From contig CM034547.1 in NCBI GenBank assembly GCA_020055645.1, positions 12,308,513 to 12,372,512 of the forward strand: DNA of 64,000 nt, in the 5' to 3' direction. Positions 50,823 to 61,673 of the stretch are shown here, piece by piece. The notes under the pieces are model-generated. The model searched no databases and had not been told where the DNA came from. It worked only from the letters and a program-made list of their open reading frames with translations. Positions within the stretch are counted from its first letter, which is position 1, and each line of letters opens with the position of its first letter. The DNA is from Tomocerus qinae. Its lineage: Eukaryota > Arthropoda > Collembola > Entomobryomorpha > Tomoceridae. Position numbers and translations under genes: made by a program.

Positions 50823-53800
50823 CTATAACCACAAATCTCAGTGGCCGTTATTTCGTATTTAAATCAATGAGGTAGTTCGGATTTCTTTCTAGGTCTATCA
50901 ATTACAATTATTCGCTTTTGTTGGCAACATAGAAATGTTTAAAAACTTAACGAGTAACTTTTAGTGGCAACTTTTAAAGCTATAAATCAATTATGTTTAA
51001 AACTTTCATGCAATTTTATTCATTAACTACAGGAAGTGCCTAGATTTTCTCACTTTCTCTATTCTGGACAAGTGCTAATTCAGAAAAGTCGATAGCAACT
51101 TCATAAAGTGTTATTTTACAGAGGAGAGCAGTTCTATTCTAGTAGATACATCACTGTATGAACCAGTTTTTATTTACCTCTTATAAATAAAGGTTGGCTA
51201 ACATCAACCACTAAAATTACTTCATTATGTATAAGCATTTCTACGCTTATCTATCACGCTTTCACGGCTTGATCGTATTTAGTGTACTAGAGAAAATACT
51301 ATTAATTTACGGCGAAAACTAGTTGCCACATTTGAGTTTTGCCATTTTGGATGTCTTTCGTTCATTGCCAAATTGCAATTGCAAAGTGCAACAGTTCCAA
51401 ATTTCATGTTAAGATAAGGATTTAAAAAAATGGTGCAATGAAAGACAAAGTAGACTATTTTCAACTCGAGCGGTTGCATTTATTACATCATTTACCTTAA
51501 AGTTTCAACCAAACATAAATGTATAGATTAGATTGCCCCTTCCCATAAATTGAATGAATATATAGCTTTGAGAGGAGTTTTCTAGGAATCACGAGAACAT
51601 TCCTACCTAATAAACGTTATCTATCTATACTTGCAAAATTGTGGTCGCATTGCAGCAGAGGAAATAGTATTACCCTATCTATACATTTGTGTTTACTTCA
51701 AAAGGGTAGGGCAAATTGTTTGGTAACAAAGTTATAGATCCTTCGTCCATGTAGATTAGGCATATAAAATGATAAAAGTTATTTAACCACGAGGCAGGTA
51801 TTAAGTTAGCACGTGATTTTGTTCAACGTTAAAATGGTCCGCACTCAGGTATCAAGACACCAATAATGCTTTCTAAATTCCTAAATTTGTTTCCTTATAC
51901 TTTCTTATAACTATTGCTTTTTAGTCTCAGCTTTCTACAAGCTCATCTTATGACTTTAACGCATAATGCTTGAAATTGCATAAATTAAAACGAATTTCAT
52001 TTCAGGACTTTCACCTACTTAAACAATGATTTTTTGTTCATCAGCCATTTTACTGATAATTGTAAGTAGCTCCAATAGTCCAATAAGAGACTAATTGCAA
52101 ATCGAAAAGCATCGAGATCTTTATGCTTTAATTTTCCATTTAATAGGTCTGCGTAGGTATATTGTGCAGTAAAAGACGACATGATCGAATTACATATCAC
52201 ATAGACATTATCTGGTGCCAAATGCAAATGATGCCAATATTACTACTCCCGAAGAATATCTAAATTATATGCATTGAAATGAACATGTAATCTGATTTAT
52301 TGCTGAATCACAATAAATGTCGACCAACCGACGCGACAATTCCTACACAGAGTACAATGCAGACAGTCTGATCGTGTTAGGATTTATCTCTGACTGTATC
52401 TCTAGTTTATGAATTGTAATCTACTGTGATGGTGATTGACGAGGATGGTTATAATGTGGTGGAGTATAGAGAACTGACATCTGCTATGTGTATATAAAAG
52501 ACGGGATCATTCCACCGACGGGCCTATTCGACAAATACAGTTGAAGGTGAGGTAATTATTTCAAGTTGGATAATTTAGTTTAGACTGTACGCAAAACAAG
52601 TATTTGCAACTATTTTAAAGCATTTCATATCATTGGAGTATTAAACTCAGTAGTTCAAGATCTGTTTCTCATGTTTTTCTGTATTGTATGTGAGACTATT
52701 TTCTATTTCTGGTGTTCCTAAACAAAGTAGATAACAGTAATCCAATTTTAAAGAAACTGATACCTCAGAACCAAATTACCCTGATTTTGTACTTCTGACT
52801 TGATACAAGTAGTTTGCCTGTGATTGTGATTATTAGATTATCAGTGCAGTCCATTCAAAATTACTACCAAAAGCTGCTTGCAGTATCTTACCTGCCACAT
52901 CAGTTTAATTCACGAAGCCTATAATTAGTATACCTAATGTGACTGTTTTTGGACAGCTATTACTTCTAGACTATTCAAATATCAACAGGATGAATATTAT
53001 TCACTATGTTGTGTCATCAATAACATGTTTTTCTATGATTGTACTTTGTACTGTATGTTTACAATAGTGGCCTGCCTGCGTGACAATAACAAGCAAATCA
53101 ATACACATTAAATCTACGTACTTGTTGCACAAGGAGGTTCAAGAAGCAATTAATTCTCGATCATAATATAAACAACCATGAGAAAAGCAGCAGCTCTAAC
53201 ATCTATAAAAAGTGAATGATATATAGCCGATATTTTAAGTCCATTTACATTTGACATTTATACAATTTAGATTTTAATTTGAAGTGACTATCATTTGTTG
53301 TGGTGGTATAGTATTTATATTATGAACACGTATTGCTGCTATATTGTACTACAGAACTTGTATCAAAATTATTGTTGTTATTTGTACAATTAGCTGATGC
53401 AAGAAACAGTTCTAATGATAATGGGAGAAAATTACTTTCGTATGGAGCTATTCTTATTCGCGATTGAATTTGCTATCAAATAGACACATTTGCAGACTTA
53501 AAAAGTTTATACATGACTGCATGATCAATATCGTAATCGGCCACAGACCAACGTCAGCTTATAAAAGGTGATGATATTTGCTAATCTTTCTGTTTCCTTA
53601 AATAAAGTATATGTATCTATATAGCTAGAACGAGATAGTTAAGTTTCCATGCTTCATTGGTAAGTATCAGGTAATAGATGCTGCACTAGAATACATTTAC
53701 CATGTGGAAATGGAACTGTTTTTCTGATTTGTTAGTGATAAAGTACTACCTCTACTTTTGACATGGAATATATTTAATATAATATGTATTGCACATACTA

Positions 53801-55060
53801 TAGCCTATTTTCCATCACGCAGAATGGCATTCATGGGAAAATTAGCTTTATTAATTCTAATTTTTGATCGATTTCATTCCAAAAAAATAAAGACATAAAG
53901 ACAATAACAATTCAGTTAACGCATGATCAAACTGCAGCTGCTTTTAAAGCAAGAACTGTCTGAGAGACCTTACATGACTTGTTTGTGATTTTCTTGTTCG
54001 TTTCGTCTAGTCTCGTCTTCAAATGCCAAAGTATGATGCTCTGCTTTGCACTGTGCATAATATAATCAGTCTGCCGAAACTGTAACTAAACCTGACCGTA
54101 GGTATAATATCATTACATCTACGCAAATTATATAAAGTATCATGTTTATATGGTTTTGTGAGGGGAAAGGAGACTATGAACATTATTGAACATAGAGAGA
54201 TGTTAGAAATCATCGGCACCATAGATCATTTCACCAGGCTTTTCATTCCGTGGTAAAGCTTTCACTTGTTTGAAGTGAGGCGTTGAGAAAATGATGTACT
54301 TGGAAAGTATTGACTATAGAATTGTATTGCCGTTCCGTGTTATAATTCTAGTCTATGGGTGAATAGGGGTAGCCGAATGATTGATTTGGACACGCACTTA
54401 CGCACATAATAATAGGTTACATTCTCATAGCTTATTTCTGGTTACTACTATCTATTATGTTGTAGTATAATTTAAAGCAACAGATAAGAAATCATTGCTG
54501 TCAGAACCAGAAACAGTATTTTACCATATCATTTACAGAATACAGAAATGCAATACTGTAAAATTAATGCTCAGTGAATTCCAATTCTGAAGGAATAGTA
54601 GAAGAAATATTTACACGAAATATTTCCTTGTTGTAGTCGTGATTATGCCCAGAAGCAGGTTGTGTATCAAGCATTATTTATGAAAAATTGGTACATTTAC
54701 TAAATAATTATCATTATATTATCAATTTGTGCCCCCATAGTATTTCCGGTGCGTCCAATTATAACCCATTTCCTTTTCCTGTCTTCCAGTGAATAGATAG
54801 GAGGTTTCCGGTTTTCATTCCAGGGGTTTTGACTCGGAATTTCTGAACCCAATGTATTTACAAAGACTTTGGAAATTAATAGTTTTGTTTGTATATTTTG
54901 ACTTTGTACATCAGATGCGCAAGATTATTACATGCCATTGAGATGAGAAATGTGGCTCGTGGCTGGCACTAGGTTTTCTTGAACAAGTACCAAGAAAGCC
55001 TAGGAATTTATGCAAATTTACGTTTATGAATATATGTATAGCAGAGAGAAAATGAAAATA
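50823..55060. other. Gene-poor region
   Basis: Only short AT-rich frames (for example 51279-51479, 52015-52227 and 54019-54222, all minus) without motif or splice support. A possible TATA promoter is listed separately. Confidence 0.45.
52491..52546 (+). promoter_or_regulatory. Possible TATA promoter with short first exon
   Basis: TATATAAAAG at 52491-52500 followed by a GC-richer 45 bp and a donor TTGAAG/gtgagg at 52546/52547. This arrangement (TATA, short leader, early donor) is common in arthropod genes such as cuticle genes, but no downstream exon was identified. Confidence 0.35.
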
Positions 55061-55430
55061 GCTTAAGGGTGGCTTCCCCCTTTTGCCTGCGATGAGAACA
55101 GGTCACAGGGTCAACTTATAGCTTTGAAACAGTTATATTCTGAAAGTTCCAGTTTTTGCCTAGGGCACCTGAAGGCCGGAATTTTGAAAAAAAAATTTTA
55201 AGTATTTTTAATCTTTTTTTGAAAATAAAAAAATTGAGTACGAATTTACATTGAGCTGCGAAATATGGTGTCTTTTTTCCTATTTCTAATTTTAAATCGG
55301 AAAAAGGGCTGTCAAGTGCCCTAGTACTTTTTGCGGTCTTTCGAATAAGCTACTACACGCTTCTGTACGCTTATCCAAAACGCTTATCTCATCGCAGGGA
55401 GATTTCCCTACTCATAATGCATTGCCGAGA
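55061..55430 (-). repeat. Interspersed repeat family, copy C (longest)
   Basis: About 370 bp; in minus orientation it begins GGGAAATCTCCCTGCGATGA and ends CCACCCTTAAGC. It aligns in order with copies A (30880) and B (50584). CCTGCGATGAGA near its left and TCTCATCGCAGG near its right form a 12-bp inverted pair, suggesting a MITE-like fold. No coding capacity. Confidence 0.65.
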
Positions 55431-57097
55431 AAGTTGAGGGTTCATTCATAAGTAACAATCATCAGCTCATATTATCTCATATCTCCTTGCCCCAAACCAC
55501 CAAATTCTCATTCCTGGTTAATCCCGCATTACATCCTAAATACGCCAACCTTGCGTTGCAGCGGCTTCGTTCATAGATTGACCAACTATGTGAACGGCCC
55601 GTTGCGAAGCTGTGTTCAAAGGGTTAAGAGGGAAGTAGTCCTTAAATAGTTCGATGAAAATAAAGATATGTATATATTCAGCAAAAATCTATAGCAAAAT
55701 GTACTTGGTCACAGACTCAATAATATATACATGATAATAATATTCCTTTTCTCAATCCCCAACAAACATTTCCAAGAACTGGATAATATATTTATTTAGA
55801 GCTTATTATAACCAGAAATATGATTTAAATATGCACCAATTGCAATTATAACAAAGGCTAGGTATTATCATTTGACGTTTACCTAACACAATTTTAATCA
55901 CAGTATGTAATTATCAATCTGTCTGTCGTCTGTCTGTCCGTCCGTCTCACTGTAAACAAAATTTTGTTGGATAGGCAGAGAATAAATTGTGTCTGAAGTC
56001 TGAGTGAGTGTATGTCGTCCGTCGTGTGTATTCAAAATGGAATAGGAATAATTAATACAATGCAATGTAGTTTTATTCGTTCATTGATATTCTTATTCTC
56101 ACAATGCCCATCAGAACACCTCCTTCGTTATTTTGAACTTTAGTTTTAGCCACAGAAATAGATGAGTATATATATAGCTTTTAGCATAAGCAGCATTAAA
56201 TAAGCGCTTTTATATACCATCTACTAAGATGAAAGTGTTGGTGATCCACCGTCTAAAATATCTAGCAGTTTTGCACTATCGATGATATAGAAAAAGTGAA
56301 CTTGTGTGAAAAAACGTAATATGGCAAGTTGGCAAGTACCTATGAACTTGCACTACCACTGTGTGTTCTGTGCCGTTCGTACCTGTATAAGTATCTGTTT
56401 CGTATAACAATGTACAACATAATACAACCAGAGAGTTGGCAACGCAGGTTGTAAAGTAGAGTCAAAACCGTAATGCCTTTCAATGGTACAAAAATCAATC
56501 CCTATTGTCTTCGATTATGCATCAGTAGGTATGGTAAAAATTTCGCGCCGTTTTACGGCGGAAGTTGTCGGATGTATTAGTAGGTATCGGTAAATTTTCG
56601 CGCCGTTTAACGGCGGAGCTATTCATCAATGTTATAAAAAAAATATTCTCCACTTTTGCTCTATTTCCCTGTGTATTATTAGAAGCTCTTTGAATACAAC
56701 TGTGTATATAAAAAGTACATTGCTGGAATGTTACAATTACATAGCTATATTCACGCACAGATTTATGTGGTGATGGTTGAGTAACTCAAGTTATACAAGG
56801 AGTGGTAGCGAACACACCAACTGCCAATCTTCCTTACCTCTTACCTAACCTACGTCAAAATTACTGGACTGGTAATCAAGAAGCAACTTTTCATTCACAC
56901 ACAACTATTTTATTCTCCACCTCTTTGGAATTTGTTTACTCCATCCCTTACCTTCCTCACATATAATATACATCATCCTGCTCCTAGCAGTATCCCTTTT
57001 TATACGTCAAGATTATGGTAATACGCATAAACTGAATCGCTGTTCGGTTGACTTAGGTTAGTAATAGCAAAGAAAGGATAGTTAGTTTATCTGTTTT
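55431..57097. other. Gene-poor flank with simple repeats
   Basis: No gene seen. Contains CTGTCTGTC/CCGTCCGTC simple repeats at about 55921-55947 and the 55-bp duplication at 56522-56631. Confidence 0.5.
56522..56631. repeat. 55-bp tandem duplication with CGCCG palindromes
   Basis: Two adjacent 55-bp units beginning TCAGTAGGTAT and TTAGTAGGTAT, each containing CGCGCCGTTTTACGGCGG or its near-copy, a perfect GC hairpin with a TTTTA/TTTAA loop. GC content is much higher than the flanks. Confidence 0.7.
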
Positions 57098-57420
57098 TAG
57101 CTCGCCTGATAAAGCGAGCTTATAGAATCGCACAGTCCGTCCGTACGTCCGTCCGTCCGTCCGTCCCCACGCTAACTTTCGAAAGCAATGACGGATATTG
57201 ACCAAACTTGGCAAAAACAATGCCTACGGACCACTGACGATCCCTATTGAATTGGGGGTAAATCGGTCCATTGGTTACCGAGATACCGCGCGCTCACTTT
57301 GTCTTCATTTTGATAGTCAAAGTGATAATTTGCCATTAAATGGACATTGGAAAGTTCAAAGGCGTTTCCTATAAATTGTTAGCGTGATAGTATAAAATAT
57401 TTAAATCCGCTTCTACCAAA

Positions 57421-57860
57421 TTTTAATTTTCTGTAGATTTTCATAGTCAACATTAATCAATTTTGATTTTCTGTTGATTTTCATAGTCCACATTAATCAA
57501 TTGTGATTTTCTGTTGATTTTCATAGTCAACATTAATCAATTTTGATTTTCTGTTGATTTTCATAGTCAACATTAATCAATTGTGATTTTCTGTTGATTT
57601 TCATAGTCAACATTAATCAATTTTGATTTTCTGTTGATTTTCATAGTCAACATTAATCAATTTTGATTTTCTGTTGATTTTCATAGTCAACATTAATCAA
57701 TTTTGATTTTCTGTTGATTTTCATAGTCAACATTAATCAATTTTGATTTTCTGTTGATTTTCATAGTCAACATTAATCAATTTTTATTTTCTGTTGATTT
57801 TCATAGTCAACATTAATCAATTTTGATTTTCTGTTGATTTTCATAGTCAACATTAATCAA
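57421..57860 (+). repeat. 40-bp satellite, left arm, 11 copies
   Basis: Exactly periodic 40-bp units, each ending CATTAATCAA and containing TTTTCTGTTGATTTTCATAG and GTCAAC. The unit itself can pair (GTTGA/TCAAC). Copies differ by only a few bases. Confidence 0.95.
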
Positions 57861-57987
57861 TTTTGTTTTTCTATTGATTTTTCAAATAATATAGCTTCGT
57901 TTCCTTATAATATCAATATCTGAGTTTTTAATATGTCATAGCTACATATATAAAGACCCAATTCTGAAAGTTTGATCAACATCCGTA

Positions 57988-58431
57988 CGCTCGGTTTTGT
58001 GCTACGTGGTAGTACTTTTCGTCTATCAAAATGTGTACACGCTAACCCTTTAATCAGGCGAGCTTCTGTTACGGCTTGCTGTAGGTTTTTTTCTGACTAG
58101 AAAGAGGTTCGTAACAGGGAGGGAGAGACCCGGTATTCTCACATTAGTATAATTATTGCATTGCAAATTATCTCCATTTCATAAGATTTTTTCACAGAGA
58201 CCAACTCTACTGACTATAAAAAGTACCTTGTTCATTTTTTTGTGGTAGGTCAAGGCTACTGAAATGGACTGTAGGCGTCATCTCATCACGTCAAATCAAA
58301 TTCTCAATGTTTGCTGGAGTCAAATATGTAAAAACCTACAGCAAGCCGTAACAGAAGCTCGCCTGATTAAAGGTTAACGTGTACACATTTTGGTAGACGA
58401 AAAGATCTCGCACGTAGCACAAAACCGAGCG
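57988..58431. mobile_element. 444-bp TA-flanked MITE nested in the left arm
   Basis: Begins CGCTCGGTTTTGTGCTACGT, ends with its complement, and has inverted repeats of about 105 bp, flanked by TA on each side. The opposite arm of the host palindrome shows the uninserted sequence (CCGTACTGATAG at about 59470 in complement), so the boundary and the TA duplication are read directly. No coding capacity; a Tc1/mariner-type non-autonomous element. Internal to its repeats is AATCAGGCGAGCTTCTGTTA, which resembles the host element's own end. Confidence 0.88.
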
Positions 58432-59600
58432 TACTGATAGTTTCAGTCAGCCGTGAAACCGCTATTTGGGAGTTGCACCTGGATACGCATTCTGATTGGT
58501 CGAAATTTTTTGAATCCAGCGATCTGATTGGTTATTGCAGTAATGAATATTCTATAGATTCCCCAGATGGGGGAATTTTAACAACATGTTTCAATTACTA
58601 CAAAATACAATACAAGTCCATGAATATTATACACAATGTACACAAAGTTTAAACGTTGCAATATATAACAACGAAGTCGAATCATTATGAATCATTTACC
58701 CATATTAATAATATAAACATTCGTTTTGCAAAACACCAGCTATAAACAGAAGCACAAATCGATGTGATGGGCTAAAAAACGTTGATGTTGAACTGCGAAT
58801 TCAATAATACATTTCTTCATTTGGTTACAACTGATCACATACATTTACTAAACTGATAATAGCAAAATAGCAATAACAACTTACAACAACATCAGGAAGA
58901 GTTCGGCTGAAATTAGGCAGCAGTACTTCGTTGCCGCCGTTGCCGTTGGGAGGTATCGGGGATTAGCGGGAACGAAGTACCGCTGTTTAAATTCAGCCGA
59001 AGAGTTCTACAGAGTTCTGTCTGATGTTATTGGGATTGCTATGTTATCAATTTAGTAAATATATGTGATCTTTCGTCACCAAATAGTAAAATTATATTGA
59101 ATTCGCATTTTAACAACAAGGTTTTAAATTAATGTTCATAATATAACATCGATTTGTACTTCTGTTTATAGCTGGTGTTTTGCAAAACGAATGTTTATAT
59201 TACTATGGGTAAATGATTCATAATGATTCGACTTCGTTGTTATATATTGCAACGTTTAAACTTTGTGTACATTGTGTATAATATTCATGGACTTGTATTG
59301 TATTTTGTAGTAATTGAAACATGTTGTTAAAATTCCCCCATCTGGGGAATCTATAGAATATTCATTACTGCAATAACCAATCAGATCGCTGGATTCAAAA
59401 AATTTCGACCAATCAGAATGCGTATCCAGGTGCAACTCCCAAATAGCGGTTTCACGGACTACTGAAACTATCAGTACGGATTTTGACTTTCAGACTTTCA
59501 GAATTGGGTCTTTATATACGTAGCTATGACATATTAAAAATTCAGACATTGATATTATAAGGAAACGAAGCTATATTAATTTTTTCTTAAATCTACGGCA

Positions 59601-59800
59601 AATCAAAATTGATTAATGTTGACTATGAAAATCAACAGAAAATCAAAATTGATTAATGTTGACTATGAAAATCAACAGAAAATCAAAATTGATTAATGTG
59701 ACTATGAAAATCAACAGAAAATCAAAATTGATTAATGTTGACTATGAAAATCAACAGAAAATCAAAATTGATTGATTGTGAGTATTAAAATCTACAGAAA
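59601..59800 (-). repeat. 40-bp satellite, right arm, about 4-5 copies
   Basis: The same 40-bp unit in inverted orientation; four good copies, then degenerate ones to about 59880. Fewer copies than the left arm, so the arrays have changed length independently. Confidence 0.9.
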
Positions 59801-60514
59801 ATTAAAATCGGTTAATAATGATTATTTAAATTTAAAGGAAATCAAAAATAAGAAATTTGACTATAAAATTGAATAAAAATCCAAAATAGATTTTTTTCCA
59901 TCGTTTAATAGTTATTTTCTGGTTTAATTTGCCTTATTATAAAATCTCAAATTTGGTAGAAGCGGATTGAAATATTTTATACTATCACGCTAACAATTTA
60001 TAGGAAACGCCATTTAACTTTTTTATGTCCATTTTATGCCAAATTTTCACTTTGACTATCAAAATGAAGGCAAAGTGAGCGCGCGTTATCTCAGCAACCA
60101 ATAGACCGATTAACCCCCAATTCAATAGGGATCGTCAATGGTTCATAGGCATTGTTTTTGCCAAGTTTGGTCAATATCCGTCATTGCTTTCGAAAGTTAT
60201 CGTGGGGACGGACGGACGTACGGACGGACGTACGGACGGACGTACGGACAGACTGTGCGGTTCTATAAGCTCGCTTACTCAGGCGAGCTAAAAAGTCATT
60301 TCCATTCCAATTTGTCTAGAATTATAGCATCATGTCAATAAATAATCTCCTCTTTTCTTATATTAGTTTTACAGATACATACAACACTATAGGCCCCCAG
60401 TACTAATGCTGAATTTCAAAATGATTAGGCATACTAACACTGTTTAATTTTCGAAATAAGCTAATGTTCATTCATATTGGACTACCTTGTTTTATGAAAT
60501 ATGCATTGTATATA

Positions 60515-60590
60515 CGCGCATGTGCATTGCAACAAAAAGCATCATTTCCCATGGCATAGATAGATACTTGCGGTTGCGACATAGGAGTAA
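60515..60590 (-). repeat. Dispersed repeat shared with 41625-41705
   Basis: In complement it contains CTATCTATGCCATGG and CTTTTTGTTGCAATGCACAT followed by GCGCG, matching 41665-41715 almost base for base. Family and ends are not recognised. Confidence 0.6.
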
Positions 60591-60613
60591 ACATTTTTGT
60601 TTAGATAGAAGAT

Positions 60614-60717
60614 AACATCTAGGACATTGGAAACAATGGAACAATGAATCGCCATCACTAATATCCAATTAGTGATAGTGTTTCATTGTTTCCTTTGTTT
60701 CCATTGTCCTTGATGTT
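60614..60717. other. Long imperfect hairpin, precursor-miRNA-like
   Basis: Arms of about 48 nt (AACATCTAGGACATTGGAAA... against ...TTTCCATTGTCCTTGATGTT) separated by a 7-nt loop, with scattered mismatches and one-base bulges. The size and shape resemble an animal pre-miRNA, but a tiny foldback element would look the same. Confidence 0.45.
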
Positions 60718-61627
60718 AGTTTGTAATAGTAATAGCTATATAGATCATACATGAATATAACTAATGCACACAACAGGCTTTTTATATTAATGCTGCTTTC
60801 ATAACACCCGAACCGAGCGACTATTTTAAGCAACCAAGATCAGCTTTCCGTGGATTCGAGGGAGGGGGGGGGAAATAAACGTAAGTCTTATATTTTCGAT
60901 TTTTTGGGAGAGGGCAGGTGCCCCTCCCTCCCCTCATTGCTGTCAGTACTACGAAACTGATTAAGCATTTTTTTCAGTGCTTGGCGAATTCTGATCAATC
61001 TTTTGTTCCTTAAAATAATTTTATATTGAGTAATCATATTGAGATAAGAGTCCAAGATATATGATACAATACAATAAAAGTGCCTGTCAATAAGTCAGTA
61101 AGTGCATTAAAAAACTAGAAACTTAGGGCAAATATAAGAATACTGGGGTAATGGTTGGGTCAACTTAATTGAAATCTGTTGTATGGTAACACAGAAAGCA
61201 TACCGATACGTATAGAACAAATGGATTATTGATTAGCTTTTTGGCTAAATCAGACACATCTGATATGGACAGAAGTTCAGAAACGAGATAGAGGTCAAGG
61301 GCCAAAGTTATTTCATTAAAGGATTAGGTTAAAGTGAATCGGATAGTGGTGTGCCTGTAGGTATAGTATGGTTTGTATACATTTGTCCATGCAAAGGGTC
61401 TCAGGGACTCTTACAGGTACTAGAACACTAAGATGATCTCGTATCTTGGAATATTTAGACGTAATATCCCTTCAAATGTTTCGGATAAGTGTCGTACATG
61501 ACCCGTAGGCGGAGGATCTAATCTTGGCTGGGTGAAATGGCCGATGGTTATTTAAGCCGAATGTTTTAGATTGGCGCGGGCGTTTGAACCAGGCACATCT
61601 GGGTTTTTACCGTGTCCGTCGATTGAA

Positions 61628-61673
61628 GAAAATGCCTGGAAATTCCTATTTTTAGGATTTTCCAGGCATTTTC
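61628..61673. repeat. Near-perfect 21-bp-arm hairpin
   Basis: GAAAATGCCTGGAAATTCCT plus A pairs with TAGGATTTTCCAGGCATTTT plus C across a TTTT loop with a single mismatch. It lies near the left end of the LINE-derived insertion. Confidence 0.75.

Larger units (their letters stand above)
57100..60288. mobile_element. 3.2-kb foldback (palindromic) DNA element flanked by TA
   Basis: The two halves are inverted copies almost to the centre (about 58950). The outer ends read GCTCGCCTGATAAAGCGAGC on the left and, in complement, GCTCGCCTGAGTAAGCGAGC on the right, each bordered by TA (57098-57099 and 60289-60290). Inside follow CCGTCCGT repeats, CTTTCGAAAGCAATGACGGA-like sequence, a 40-bp satellite, a unique block and a 340-bp inverted block (58434-58770 against 59148-59480). 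There is no open frame of transposase length. TA flanks fit the Tc1/mariner-like insertion rule. Similar GCTC-CCTGA/GTCCGTC ends are, from memory, abundant in several invertebrates. The left arm carries an extra nested MITE. Confidence 0.85.

Noticed and set aside
60138-60341. 67-codon plus frame with GRTYGRTYGRTYG
   Set aside because: Arises from CGGACGGACGTA repeats in the right terminal repeat of the foldback element.
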